DNA of 64,000 nt from an uncultured Clostridia bacterium (GTDB lineage Bacteria; Bacillota; Clostridia; TANB77; CAG-508), in contig CAKPDR010000008.1 in NCBI GenBank assembly GCA_934149075.1, forward strand, positions 16,175 through 80,174, given 5' to 3'. Positions 56,835 to 64,000 of this stretch are shown here, piece after piece; the stretch's first letter is position 1; every line of letters starts with the position of its first letter. Below the pieces are notes generated by a model that saw only the letters and a program-made list of their open reading frames with translations, was not told the DNA's origin and made no database searches. The translations under genes were made by a program, and so were the position numbers.

Positions 56835-59453
56835 ATGGGAAAGAAAAAGAAGAAATCAACAAATAAAGGTGCACATAAAGCAGAAAAAATCACAAAAAAT
56901 AAAAAGGAAAACAAAGATGTAAAACCAAAAAGAAAAGATACAAAAATGAAATTCAAATATAAACATCCCAAATTAGCAATGGCACTAAAAATCATATTAA
57001 TAATACTAGTAATATTAATTGTAGTTGGAACTGGAGTTGGAATAGGATTATTCTTTGGAATTGAAAAAGATGATTTCTCTATAGATATGTCTGATTTAAT
57101 AATGAAAGAAAATTCAACAATTGTAGATACTGACGGAAATATACTAGCAGAATTGAATGGAGACGAAAGTAGAAAAATTATAACACTTGAAGAAATGTCT
57201 CCATATTTACCAAAGGCATATATCGCAATAGAAGATGAAAGATTTGAACAACATCATGGTGTAGACATAAAGAGAACAGGAGCTGCGGTGCTTTCATTTG
57301 TAACACACGGCGGAAAATCAACAGCAGGTGGAGGAAGCACTATAACCCAACAAGTTGTAAAAAACGTAACACAAGAGAAAGCTTCTAAGGGAGCTGCTGG
57401 AGTAATAAGGAAATTGAAGGAATGGACAAAAGCTTATCAAATAGAAAAGGCGATGTCAAAAGATCAGATAATAGAATTATATTTAAATTTGATATATATA
57501 GGAAATGGTGGAAGTGAAAAACACGGTGTAGAAATTGGCGCAGAATACTATTTCAATAAAACAGCAAAAGATTTAAGTATAGCACAATGTGCATTTTTAG
57601 CAGGAATAAATCATTCACCAAATGCGTATAATCCATATTCAGGAAATGATGTTACAGAAAAAATATCAAAAAGAACCAAGACAGTATTATCACAAATGAA
57701 AAAATTCAATTATGTAACACAAGAAGAATATGACACAGCAGTTGCAGAAGTAGATGCTGGATTTAAATTTGAAAATGGTGTTAAAGGCAATATATATTCA
57801 TCACATACAGATGCACTAATTACTCAATTAACTCAACAAATAATGGATGAAAAACAAATTTCGAAAGATGCAGCAGAAACATATTTACAAACAAGTGGTT
57901 TGACAATTTATTCAACACAAGTATCATCAGTGCAAAATATTATGGAGGAAGAATCAAAAAAAGATAAATACAAACTACAATTAAAAGATAAAAATGGAAA
58001 AGGTGTAACAGATGAAAATGGTTCACCAATTTTAGCACAAGGAGCAGCAGTAGTTATAGAACCATCAACAGGAAAAGTGGTAGGAGCAGTTGGACAATTA
58101 AGAGAAAAAACAACATCAAGAGGATTAAATAGAATAAATTCAAAAAGACAAACAGGTTCATCTATAAAGCCTTTAGCAGATGTTTTACCAGGAATAGAGG
58201 AAGGAATAATAACACCAGCAACAATATATGCGGATTTAAAAACAACATTTGGAAAAGATTATGAGCCTGAAAATTATAATAAATTTACAGGATTAAGAAC
58301 GGTTAGAACAGCATTAACAACATCACAAAATATACCATTTATTAAAGTTATGGCAGAGCTAACACCTCAAAAATCAATTGAATACATGGAAAAAATGGGA
58401 ATATCTTCACTAGTACATGCAAGTGAAAATAAAGAGCATAATGATGAAAACCTTGCATTGGCAATAGGCGGAATGACATATGGTGTAAGTCCATTAGAAA
58501 TGGCAGCTGCATATGCGTCAGTTGCAAATGATGGAACATATATACAACCAACATTTTACACTAAGGTAGAAGATTCTGATGGAAAAGTTGTATTAGAACC
58601 AAATCAAAAAAAGGAAACTGTGTGTTCAGCAGAAACAGCTTATATTGTAAAAAATTTAATGCAATCAGTTATAACTGGCGCAGATGGATATGCTGGAACT
58701 GCTAAATATTGTGCAATAAATGGAATTGATGTTGCTGCTAAAACTGGAACAACAAACTCTTCTAAAGATAGATGGTTATGTGGATTTACAAATTATTATG
58801 CATGTGCTGCATGGTATGGGTTTGATGATCCACAAAGAATTAGTTTTCCGGGAACTAATCCAGCAGGCCAACTATTTTCTGGAATAATGTCACAAATTCA
58901 TAAAGGATTAGAAAATTCATCATTTAATGAACCAGAAAATATAGTGCATGCAACAGTTTGTAGAACAAGCGGATTACTTGCAACAGATAAATGCTCAAAT
59001 ACATACTCAGAAATATTTGTAAAAGACCATTTACCAGAAACATGTGATGCACACAAGAGTCAATACACAATATGTACAGAATCTGGAAAATTAGCAAATG
59101 AATTTTGTCCATCAAAACAGAGAAAATCTGCTAATTATGCTGTTGAAAAAGAAAGATTAGGATTATGGACAACACCAGGAATAAATTCAACTATGGGTTA
59201 TGCTCCAACTGAATATTGTACAATACATAAAAAGCCAACAGAGGTTGTAAAACCAACAGAACCTGATACTACAACAAATATGCCAGTTGAAGAACCAAGC
59301 AATGAAGAGACTACACAACCAACAACACCAGATACAAAACCAACAGAAACAGAAACACCAAGTACGCCAGATACACCGGATTCAGGCGATACGGGAGATA
59401 ATAGTAATAATAATACAGAAGATACAACAGAAAACAATGATAATAGTGAATAA
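56835..59453 (+). CDS. Bifunctional class A penicillin-binding protein (PBP1A)
   Basis: The 872-residue protein polymerises and cross-links peptidoglycan. A Lys-rich cytoplasmic tail (residues 1-50) precedes a membrane segment (about 51-78). The GT51 domain contains EDERFEQHHGVD and GGSTITQQVVKN, and the transpeptidase domain has TGSSIKPLA (SxxK), SQN (TTSQNIPF) and KTGTTNS. A low-complexity tail of about 60 residues, rich in Thr, Pro and Asp, ends the protein. AGGAAAGGAAAG lies upstream. It is followed by a strong terminator. Confidence 0.94.
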   Translation: MGKKKKKSTNKGAHKAEKITKNKKENKDVKPKRKDTKMKFKYKHPKLAMALKIILIILVILIVVGTGVGIGLFFGIEKDDFSIDMSDLIMKENSTIVDTDGNILAELNGDESRKIITLEEMSPYLPKAYIAIEDERFEQHHGVDIKRTGAAVLSFVTHGGKSTAGGGSTITQQVVKNVTQEKASKGAAGVIRKLKEWTKAYQIEKAMSKDQIIELYLNLIYIGNGGSEKHGVEIGAEYYFNKTAKDLSIAQCAFLAGINHSPNAYNPYSGNDVTEKISKRTKTVLSQMKKFNYVTQEEYDTAVAEVDAGFKFENGVKGNIYSSHTDALITQLTQQIMDEKQISKDAAETYLQTSGLTIYSTQVSSVQNIMEEESKKDKYKLQLKDKNGKGVTDENGSPILAQGAAVVIEPSTGKVVGAVGQLREKTTSRGLNRINSKRQTGSSIKPLADVLPGIEEGIITPATIYADLKTTFGKDYEPENYNKFTGLRTVRTALTTSQNIPFIKVMAELTPQKSIEYMEKMGISSLVHASENKEHNDENLALAIGGMTYGVSPLEMAAAYASVANDGTYIQPTFYTKVEDSDGKVVLEPNQKKETVCSAETAYIVKNLMQSVITGADGYAGTAKYCAINGIDVAAKTGTTNSSKDRWLCGFTNYYACAAWYGFDDPQRISFPGTNPAGQLFSGIMSQIHKGLENSSFNEPENIVHATVCRTSGLLATDKCSNTYSEIFVKDHLPETCDAHKSQYTICTESGKLANEFCPSKQRKSANYAVEKERLGLWTTPGINSTMGYAPTEYCTIHKKPTEVVKPTEPDTTTNMPVEEPSNEETTQPTTPDTKPTETETPSTPDTPDSGDTGDNSNNNTEDTTENNDNSE

Positions 59454-59456
59454 TTG

Positions 59457-59477
59457 AAAAGTGGCTGTGCCACTTTT
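59457..59477 (+). terminator. Terminator of the PBP1A gene
   Basis: AAAAGTGGC (59457-59465), loop TGT, GCCACTTTT (59469-59477), a perfect 9-bp stem with a short T-run. Confidence 0.75.
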
Positions 59478-59500
59478 CTTAAATATAAAGGGAGGAAATA

Positions 59501-60892
59501 ATGGACATATATTTTTATAATACTTTAACAAAAAAGAAAGAACTTTTTAAAACAATAGAACCTGGAATGGTAAAAATATATTCGTGTGGACCAACGGTAT
59601 ACAAAGATGCAACAATAGGAAATATGAGGACAAATTTGTTTCAAGATACATTAAGACGTGTATTAAAATATAATGGATATGAGTTAAAACATGTAATGAA
59701 TATAACAGATGTTGGGCACCTTGTATCAGACGGAGATGAAGGTGAAGATAAGATGTTAAAATCTGCTAGAGAAGAGCATAAAACTCCTATGGAAATTGCA
59801 GAACATTATACTAAATTATTTTTTAAAGATTTAGAAAGACTAAATATAGAAAAACCTGAAGTAGTATGTAAAGCAACTGAACATATAAAAGAAATGTTAG
59901 AATTAGTAGAAAAAATAATGGAAAGAGGATATGCATATGAAACTTCTACTGCTATATATTTTGATGTATCTAAACTAGATGAATATGGAATATTATCTGG
60001 AATAAATCTTAGAGAACAAAAAGCAGGAGCAAGAGTAGAAGTTGACCCAGAAAAAAGAAATCCATATGATTTTGCTTTATGGATAAAAGCTCCAGAAAAT
60101 CATTTAATGAAATGGGATAGCCCATGGGGACCAAGTTATCCTGGCTGGCATATTGAATGTTCAGCAATGAGTACAAAGTATTTAGGAGAAGTATTTGATA
60201 TACATACAGGAGGAATTGATTTAATACCAACACACCATGAAAATGAAATTGCTCAAAGCAAAGGGGCATGTGGTAAAATACCAGCTCATTATTGGATGCA
60301 CGGAGAATATCTATTAATAAATGGTGGAAAAATGTCAAAAAGCTTAGGTAATGTTTATTTAATGGATGATATTATAAATAGAGGATATGATCCATTAGTA
60401 TACAGATTATTTAATTTTTCATGTCATTATAAAGGAAAACTAAACTTTACTTGGGATGGAATAGAGGCAGCTTCAGTATCTTTAAATCGCTTAAGAGAAG
60501 GATATCAAAAACATTTAAATGGAACTGATAATGTATCAGATGATATAATAAATGATATGGAAAATAGATTCCACCAAGCTATAAATGATGATTTAAATAT
60601 GCCACTTGCAATGAGTGTTGTATGGGAAGCTGTAAAATATCCAGAGAAATCACCTGAAATAGCACAATTATTAGAAAAGTTTGATACTGTTTTAGGTATA
60701 AAAATAACTGAAAAGAAAGAGGAACAACAAGTACCACAAGAAATTTTGGATTTAGTAGAGCAAAGAAAGAGTGCGAGAAATGAAAAAAATTGGGCCGAAT
60801 CTGATAGATTAAGAGATTTAATTATTGAAAAGGGTTATAATATAAAAGATACAAAAGATGGAGTAGAAATAGAAAGAAGAGGAAATCTATAA
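59501..60892 (+). CDS. cysS: Cysteinyl-tRNA synthetase
   Basis: The 463-residue class I synthetase charges tRNA-Cys. Motifs in order: YSCGPTVYKDATIGNMRTNL with the zinc-ligand Cys and the HIGN-type region, MNITDVGHLVSD, the zinc-site GWHIECSAM, HHENEIAQS, and KMSKSLGN near residue 275. The C-terminal anticodon-binding domain is complete. GGGAGGAAA lies before the start. Only 47 bases separate it from the PBP1A stop, so a T-box leader is ruled out. Confidence 0.95.
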   Translation: MDIYFYNTLTKKKELFKTIEPGMVKIYSCGPTVYKDATIGNMRTNLFQDTLRRVLKYNGYELKHVMNITDVGHLVSDGDEGEDKMLKSAREEHKTPMEIAEHYTKLFFKDLERLNIEKPEVVCKATEHIKEMLELVEKIMERGYAYETSTAIYFDVSKLDEYGILSGINLREQKAGARVEVDPEKRNPYDFALWIKAPENHLMKWDSPWGPSYPGWHIECSAMSTKYLGEVFDIHTGGIDLIPTHHENEIAQSKGACGKIPAHYWMHGEYLLINGGKMSKSLGNVYLMDDIINRGYDPLVYRLFNFSCHYKGKLNFTWDGIEAASVSLNRLREGYQKHLNGTDNVSDDIINDMENRFHQAINDDLNMPLAMSVVWEAVKYPEKSPEIAQLLEKFDTVLGIKITEKKEEQQVPQEILDLVEQRKSARNEKNWAESDRLRDLIIEKGYNIKDTKDGVEIERRGNL

Positions 60893-60907
60893 AAGATTCC
60901 TCTTCTT
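60873..60907. terminator. Terminator of cysS
   Basis: AAAGAAGAGGAAATCT (60873-60888) pairs with AGATTCCTCTTCTTT (60893-60907), with one bulged A. The cysS stop codon is in the loop. It can act on both strands. Confidence 0.75.
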
Positions 60908-60916
60908 TGTTGTGAA

Positions 60917-61522
60917 TTATGCAAGTATTTCTTGAATTTTTTCAACTGTTATGTTTTTAGTTTCTTCAATAGATAAACTCGAAGTATCCAAATACCACAT
61001 TGGACAAGTAATGCCCTGATAGAACTCTTCTAATTCAGCTTTGTAAAAGCTCAAGAAGTCTTCATTAGTCAAGACAATTTTACCACCCATGGCTAATCTT
61101 CTTTTCATAGATTCTTTGATGGAAACATCAATTACGAAAAGATAGTCAGGCAATAAGTTGAATTGATCATTCATTTCATGAAGAATTCTAAGAAGAGATT
61201 CAGATTGTTCTTTTGAACAAGCATCTTGTTTGTACAAAAATTTTGCCCAGAACAAAGCATCACAATAACCTCTGTCTAATAAGATGAGTTCCTCTGTTGA
61301 ATATGGAATCTCTAAAAGAGACTGCAATTGTCCAAAAGTAATCCATGTGTTCCTGATCCAAGTCTTTTTTGGAATTTCCGTAGGTACAAGTTCAGCATCT
61401 TCTTGCATAATTTTTACTTTCAATCCATTATTCCGCAAGTCTTTTGCAAGATTATGAATTAAAGTTGTTTTACCGGAATTAGGCAAACCAGTAAATTCAA
61501 TTGTTAAAGGCCGTCTATTCAT
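60917..61522 (-). CDS. P-loop kinase-like protein (thymidylate/deoxynucleoside kinase fold)
   Basis: The 201-residue protein has Walker A GLPNSGKTT (near residue 12), an LLDRGYCDALFW motif near residue 81 that recalls the DR(Y/S) motif of nucleoside and thymidylate kinases, and FVIDVSIKESMKRRLAMGG with basic residues like the LID. Its substrate is unknown; an AAA-type kinase for a nucleoside, lipid or small molecule is possible. It lies on the minus strand inside a plus-strand core region, has its own AAAGGAGGG, and is less AT-rich than neighbours, all signs of acquisition. Confidence 0.7.
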   Translation of the reverse strand: MNRRPLTIEFTGLPNSGKTTLIHNLAKDLRNNGLKVKIMQEDAELVPTEIPKKTWIRNTWITFGQLQSLLEIPYSTEELILLDRGYCDALFWAKFLYKQDACSKEQSESLLRILHEMNDQFNLLPDYLFVIDVSIKESMKRRLAMGGKIVLTNEDFLSFYKAELEEFYQGITCPMWYLDTSSLSIEETKNITVEKIQEILA

Positions 61523-61609
61523 ACTGTGCCCTCCTTTAAAGTTTTTATTTATAAAGTAAAACCATTATAACATATAGTTAATAAATGTCAATAATTAGAG
61601 AACAACAAC

Positions 61610-61638
61610 TTGTAAAATTGAAAAAAATGTAATATAAT
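61610..61638 (+). promoter_or_regulatory. Promoter of the HD-hydrolase/argS operon
   Basis: TTGTAA (61610-61615), 17 bases, TATAAT (61633-61638), 24 bases before the start codon. Confidence 0.65.
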
Positions 61639-61662
61639 ATTTGGGGTAAAGGAGAGAGAATT

Positions 61663-62199
61663 ATGGATAAAATTGAATATGCGATTTTTTATGCAACAAA
61701 GGCTCACAAAGGTCAAAAAAGAAAACAAAAAGATGTGGATATGATATTCCATCCATTTACAGTTGGAATGATATTGCAAAGAAATGGATGCGATGAAGAT
61801 ATAGTTACAGCAGGAATATTACATGATGTAGTAGAAGATACTCAACATACATTTGAAGATATAGAAAAAGAATTTGGAAAAAAGGTTAGAGACTATGTAT
61901 ATGATGCTTCCGAACCAGACAAAAGTTTACCTTGGAAGGAAAGAAAACAACATACAATAAATCATATAAAAACAGCTCCACTTGGTTCAAAATTGATTGT
62001 AGCATCTGATAAAATAAATAATTTAGAAGATTCTATTTCTAATATAAAGGAATGTGGAGAAGATAAAGTATTATCTAGAAATCCAGAAGAACAAAAATGG
62101 TATTATACAAGTGTATATAAAAGCTGTATAGAAAATGTTGATGCTAATCATCCAATATTTGTAAGATATAAAAAAGTTTTAGAAGAACTATGGAAGTAA
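61663..62199 (+). CDS. HD-domain phosphohydrolase (Mesh1/SpoT-hydrolase-like)
   Basis: The 178-residue protein contains the HD motifs of (p)ppGpp hydrolases: YATKAHKGQKRKQKD (first His), HPFTVGMIL, AGILHDVVEDT (His-Asp) and VASDKINNLEDS (the last metal Asp). It is a stand-alone HD unit, like Mesh1 or small alarmone hydrolases, though other nucleotide substrates are possible. It precedes argS by 13 bases in one operon. GGAGAGAG lies upstream. Confidence 0.8.
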   Translation: MDKIEYAIFYATKAHKGQKRKQKDVDMIFHPFTVGMILQRNGCDEDIVTAGILHDVVEDTQHTFEDIEKEFGKKVRDYVYDASEPDKSLPWKERKQHTINHIKTAPLGSKLIVASDKINNLEDSISNIKECGEDKVLSRNPEEQKWYYTSVYKSCIENVDANHPIFVRYKKVLEELWK

Positions 62200-62212
62200 A
62201 GAAGGAGAAAAA

Positions 62213-63922
62213 ATGATAGATTTTAAAAATGTAATAGCAAATGCAATAGCACAAGTTATAAATGTAGATCAAAATGAAATAAAAAAATCAATAGAAAAGC
62301 CAAAAGGAACTGAAAATGGAGATTATGCATTTCCATGTTTTAGGTTGGCTAAAACATTAAGAAAGGCACCACAGGCTATTGCTATAGAAATAAAGGAAAA
62401 GATTAAATTAAATGAAAATGAAATAACAAAGCTAGAAGTTGTGGGAGGATATTTAAACTTTTTTGTAAATAAAGAATTATTAGTAAAAGAAGTTTTACAA
62501 GAAATGTCTAATGATGAGGAATATTGTAAATCAACAATAGGAAATGGAAAAAATATAGTAATAGACTATTCTGCTCCTAATATTGCAAAACCATTTCATA
62601 TTGGACATTTGCGTTCAACAGTAATAGGTGCAGCATTATACAAAATATACAGATATTTAGGATATAATGTAACAGGAATAAACCACTTAGGGGATTATGG
62701 AACACAATTTGGAAAATTAATTGAAGGATATAAATTGTGGGGAAATGAATATAATATTGAAGAAAGTCCGATAGATGAATTAACAAAAATTTATATAAGA
62801 ATCAATCAAGCATGTAAAGAAGATGAGCAGGTTTTAGAAAATTGCAGAAATAATTTTAAAAAGCTTGAAGATGGAGATCCTTATTGTGTAAAAATTTGGC
62901 AAAAATTTAGAGAACTAAGTTTAAAAGAATTCCAAAAAGTTTATGACATATTAGGTAGTAAATTTGATTCTTGGAAAGGTGAAGCTTTTTATTCAGACAA
63001 AATGGCAGAAATTGTTGAAATTCTAGAGAAGAGTGGAAAATTAATAGAATCTGAAGGCGCAAGAATTGTAGACTTAGAAGATAAAGGAATTAACACACCA
63101 TGTATAATAGAAAAAAGCAATGGATCATCAACATATGCAACAAGAGATTTGGCTGCAATTATGTATAGAGCAAGAACATATGATTTTGACAAAGCATTAT
63201 ATGTTACATCATATGAACAAGTACTACACTTCAAACAAGTATTTGAAGTTGCTAAACTTCTTGGATTAGATGAAAAATATACAAATGGATTAGAACATGT
63301 TGCTTTTGGAATGGTATTATTACCAACAGGTAAAATGTCAACAAGAGAAGGAACAAGTGTAAAATTAAGTGAGTTACTTAATGAAGCAATATCAAGAGCA
63401 AAAACAATAATTGAACAAAAAAATCCTGAACTTGAAAATAAAGATGAAGTGGCTAAAAAAGTCGGAGTAGGTGCAGTAATATTTAATGATTTAGCACAAT
63501 CAAGAATAAAAGATGAAATATTTGATTGGGATACAATTTTGAATTTTCAAGGCGAAACAGGTCCTTATATTCAATATACTTATGTACGTACAAAAAGTGT
63601 TATTGAAAAAGCAGGAGGAGTGCCTGCAATTAAAGAAATTGATACAAAGTTATTACAAGATGAGTATTCAATTAGATTGATAAAATTGATATATGAACTT
63701 GAGGATATATTAATTCAAGTCACAGATAAAAATGATCCATCAATTTTATCAAGATATTTGATTGATATAGCAAAAGCATATAGTAATTTTTATAATGAAA
63801 ATAAAATTATTAATGAAGATAAAAATCTTCAAAATGCTCGTGTTTATTTAACTCATTCAGTTGGAAAGATTTTAAGAATAGGCGCAGGATTACTTGGAAT
63901 AGAAATGCCAGATAGGATGTAG
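62213..63922 (+). CDS. argS: Arginyl-tRNA synthetase
   Basis: The 569-residue class I synthetase charges tRNA-Arg. It has the N-terminal additional domain (residues 1-110), SAPNIAKPFHIGHLRST (HIGH motif near residue 133), YVTSYEQVLHFKQVF, KMSTREG in place of KMSKS (usual for many bacterial ArgRS) and the DALR anticodon-binding domain at the C-terminus (ARVYLTHSVGKILRIGAGLL). AAGGAG lies before the start. A REP-like repeat follows. Confidence 0.96.
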   Translation: MIDFKNVIANAIAQVINVDQNEIKKSIEKPKGTENGDYAFPCFRLAKTLRKAPQAIAIEIKEKIKLNENEITKLEVVGGYLNFFVNKELLVKEVLQEMSNDEEYCKSTIGNGKNIVIDYSAPNIAKPFHIGHLRSTVIGAALYKIYRYLGYNVTGINHLGDYGTQFGKLIEGYKLWGNEYNIEESPIDELTKIYIRINQACKEDEQVLENCRNNFKKLEDGDPYCVKIWQKFRELSLKEFQKVYDILGSKFDSWKGEAFYSDKMAEIVEILEKSGKLIESEGARIVDLEDKGINTPCIIEKSNGSSTYATRDLAAIMYRARTYDFDKALYVTSYEQVLHFKQVFEVAKLLGLDEKYTNGLEHVAFGMVLLPTGKMSTREGTSVKLSELLNEAISRAKTIIEQKNPELENKDEVAKKVGVGAVIFNDLAQSRIKDEIFDWDTILNFQGETGPYIQYTYVRTKSVIEKAGGVPAIKEIDTKLLQDEYSIRLIKLIYELEDILIQVTDKNDPSILSRYLIDIAKAYSNFYNENKIINEDKNLQNARVYLTHSVGKILRIGAGLLGIEMPDRM

Positions 63923-63934
63923 AGTTACAAGTAG

Positions 63935-64000
63935 TTACCAGTAGGGACACCCATAAGTGGTCAAAATCTTTACCAGAGGGGACACCCATGTTACCAATAG
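63935..64000. repeat. REP-like palindromic repeat, GGGACACCC family, copy 3 (cut by window end)
   Basis: TTACCAGTAGGGACACCCAT, GTGGT, then TTTACCAGAGGGGACACCCA and TTACCAATAG. Same layout and orientation as 34265-34346. It may extend past the window. Confidence 0.75.

Noticed and set aside
59454..59500. A T-box riboswitch before cysS (and before argS)
   Set aside because: Only 47 and 13 bases separate these genes from the upstream ones; there is no room for a T-box leader or its TGGNACC motif.

Overview
The window is AT-rich DNA with strong AGGAGG-type ribosome binding sites, TTG/GTG/ATG starts, TGA used as stop, and sporulation genes (spoIVA at the left edge, spoIIM near 43.7 kb). This points to an endospore-forming clostridial Firmicute, probably an anaerobic, gut-type member of the Clostridia. 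I could not run a search, so genus and species are not assigned. The single RNA gene seen is tRNA-Leu (anticodon UAG).

Layout. (1) 1-4.9 kb: spoIVA (partial, with a good sigma-E type promoter), a UDP-sugar pyrophosphorylase gene followed by a left-handed beta-helix acyltransferase, a small membrane protein, and a DUF421/DUF4363 pair. (2) 4.9-21.1 kb: an accretion site of mobile DNA at the 3' end of tRNA-Leu. An older, decayed element (A, about 6 kb, bounded by a perfect 43-bp direct repeat) carries broken mobV relaxase, serine recombinase and tnpV genes, a MobV-type oriT candidate, and a TudS-like/PP-loop gene pair. A newer, apparently intact integrative mobilizable element (B, about 10 kb, bounded by a 13-bp direct repeat that includes the tRNA 3' end) carries a tyrosine integrase, an Xis-like protein, an HTH protein, a zinc-finger protein, a cytosine methyltransferase fused in frame to a restriction-endonuclease-like domain, MobP-type relaxase, MobC, a DUF6602-like protein, TnpV and RepA_N. 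(3) 21.2-27 kb: rlmD, then a scrap zone of tandem hairpins, gene fragments and two unrecognised genes lying between two copies of a 58-bp promoter-bearing repeat, then def and two NUDIX genes. (4) 27-36.2 kb: a radical SAM/coiled-coil pair, a glycosyltransferase, a P-loop/Asp23 fusion, plsC-like and typA genes, an O-methyltransferase, and a reverse-strand RelA/SpoT-like gene of unlike composition. (5) 36.4-64 kb: core chromosome, nearly all on the plus strand: FemAB-like, alanine racemase, DUF1189, ftsH, EndoQ-like, spoIIM, xerD-like, an Alg14/Alg13-type glycosyltransferase pair, ftsEX with two M23 peptidases and a C-terminal processing peptidase, pgsA, greA, lexA, a GH18 protein, PBP1A, cysS, a second reverse-strand kinase-like gene, an HD hydrolase and argS.

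How the parts work together. The ftsE-ftsX-M23-M23-ctpA run is a septal wall-hydrolysis module, and alr, femAB, PBP1A and GH18 add to wall synthesis and remodelling. Element B is a self-contained package for integration, excision, mobilization and restriction-modification. Palindromic REP-like repeats of two related families lie between core genes at 3.1, 34.3, 36.3, 41.5 and 63.9 kb.

Least explained by known families: the methyltransferase-endonuclease fusion with its own internal ribosome binding site, the three 40-bp palindromes with compensatory changes after rlmD, and the two orphan genes in the repeat-bounded cassette at 23-25 kb. All family calls rest on motifs read by eye.
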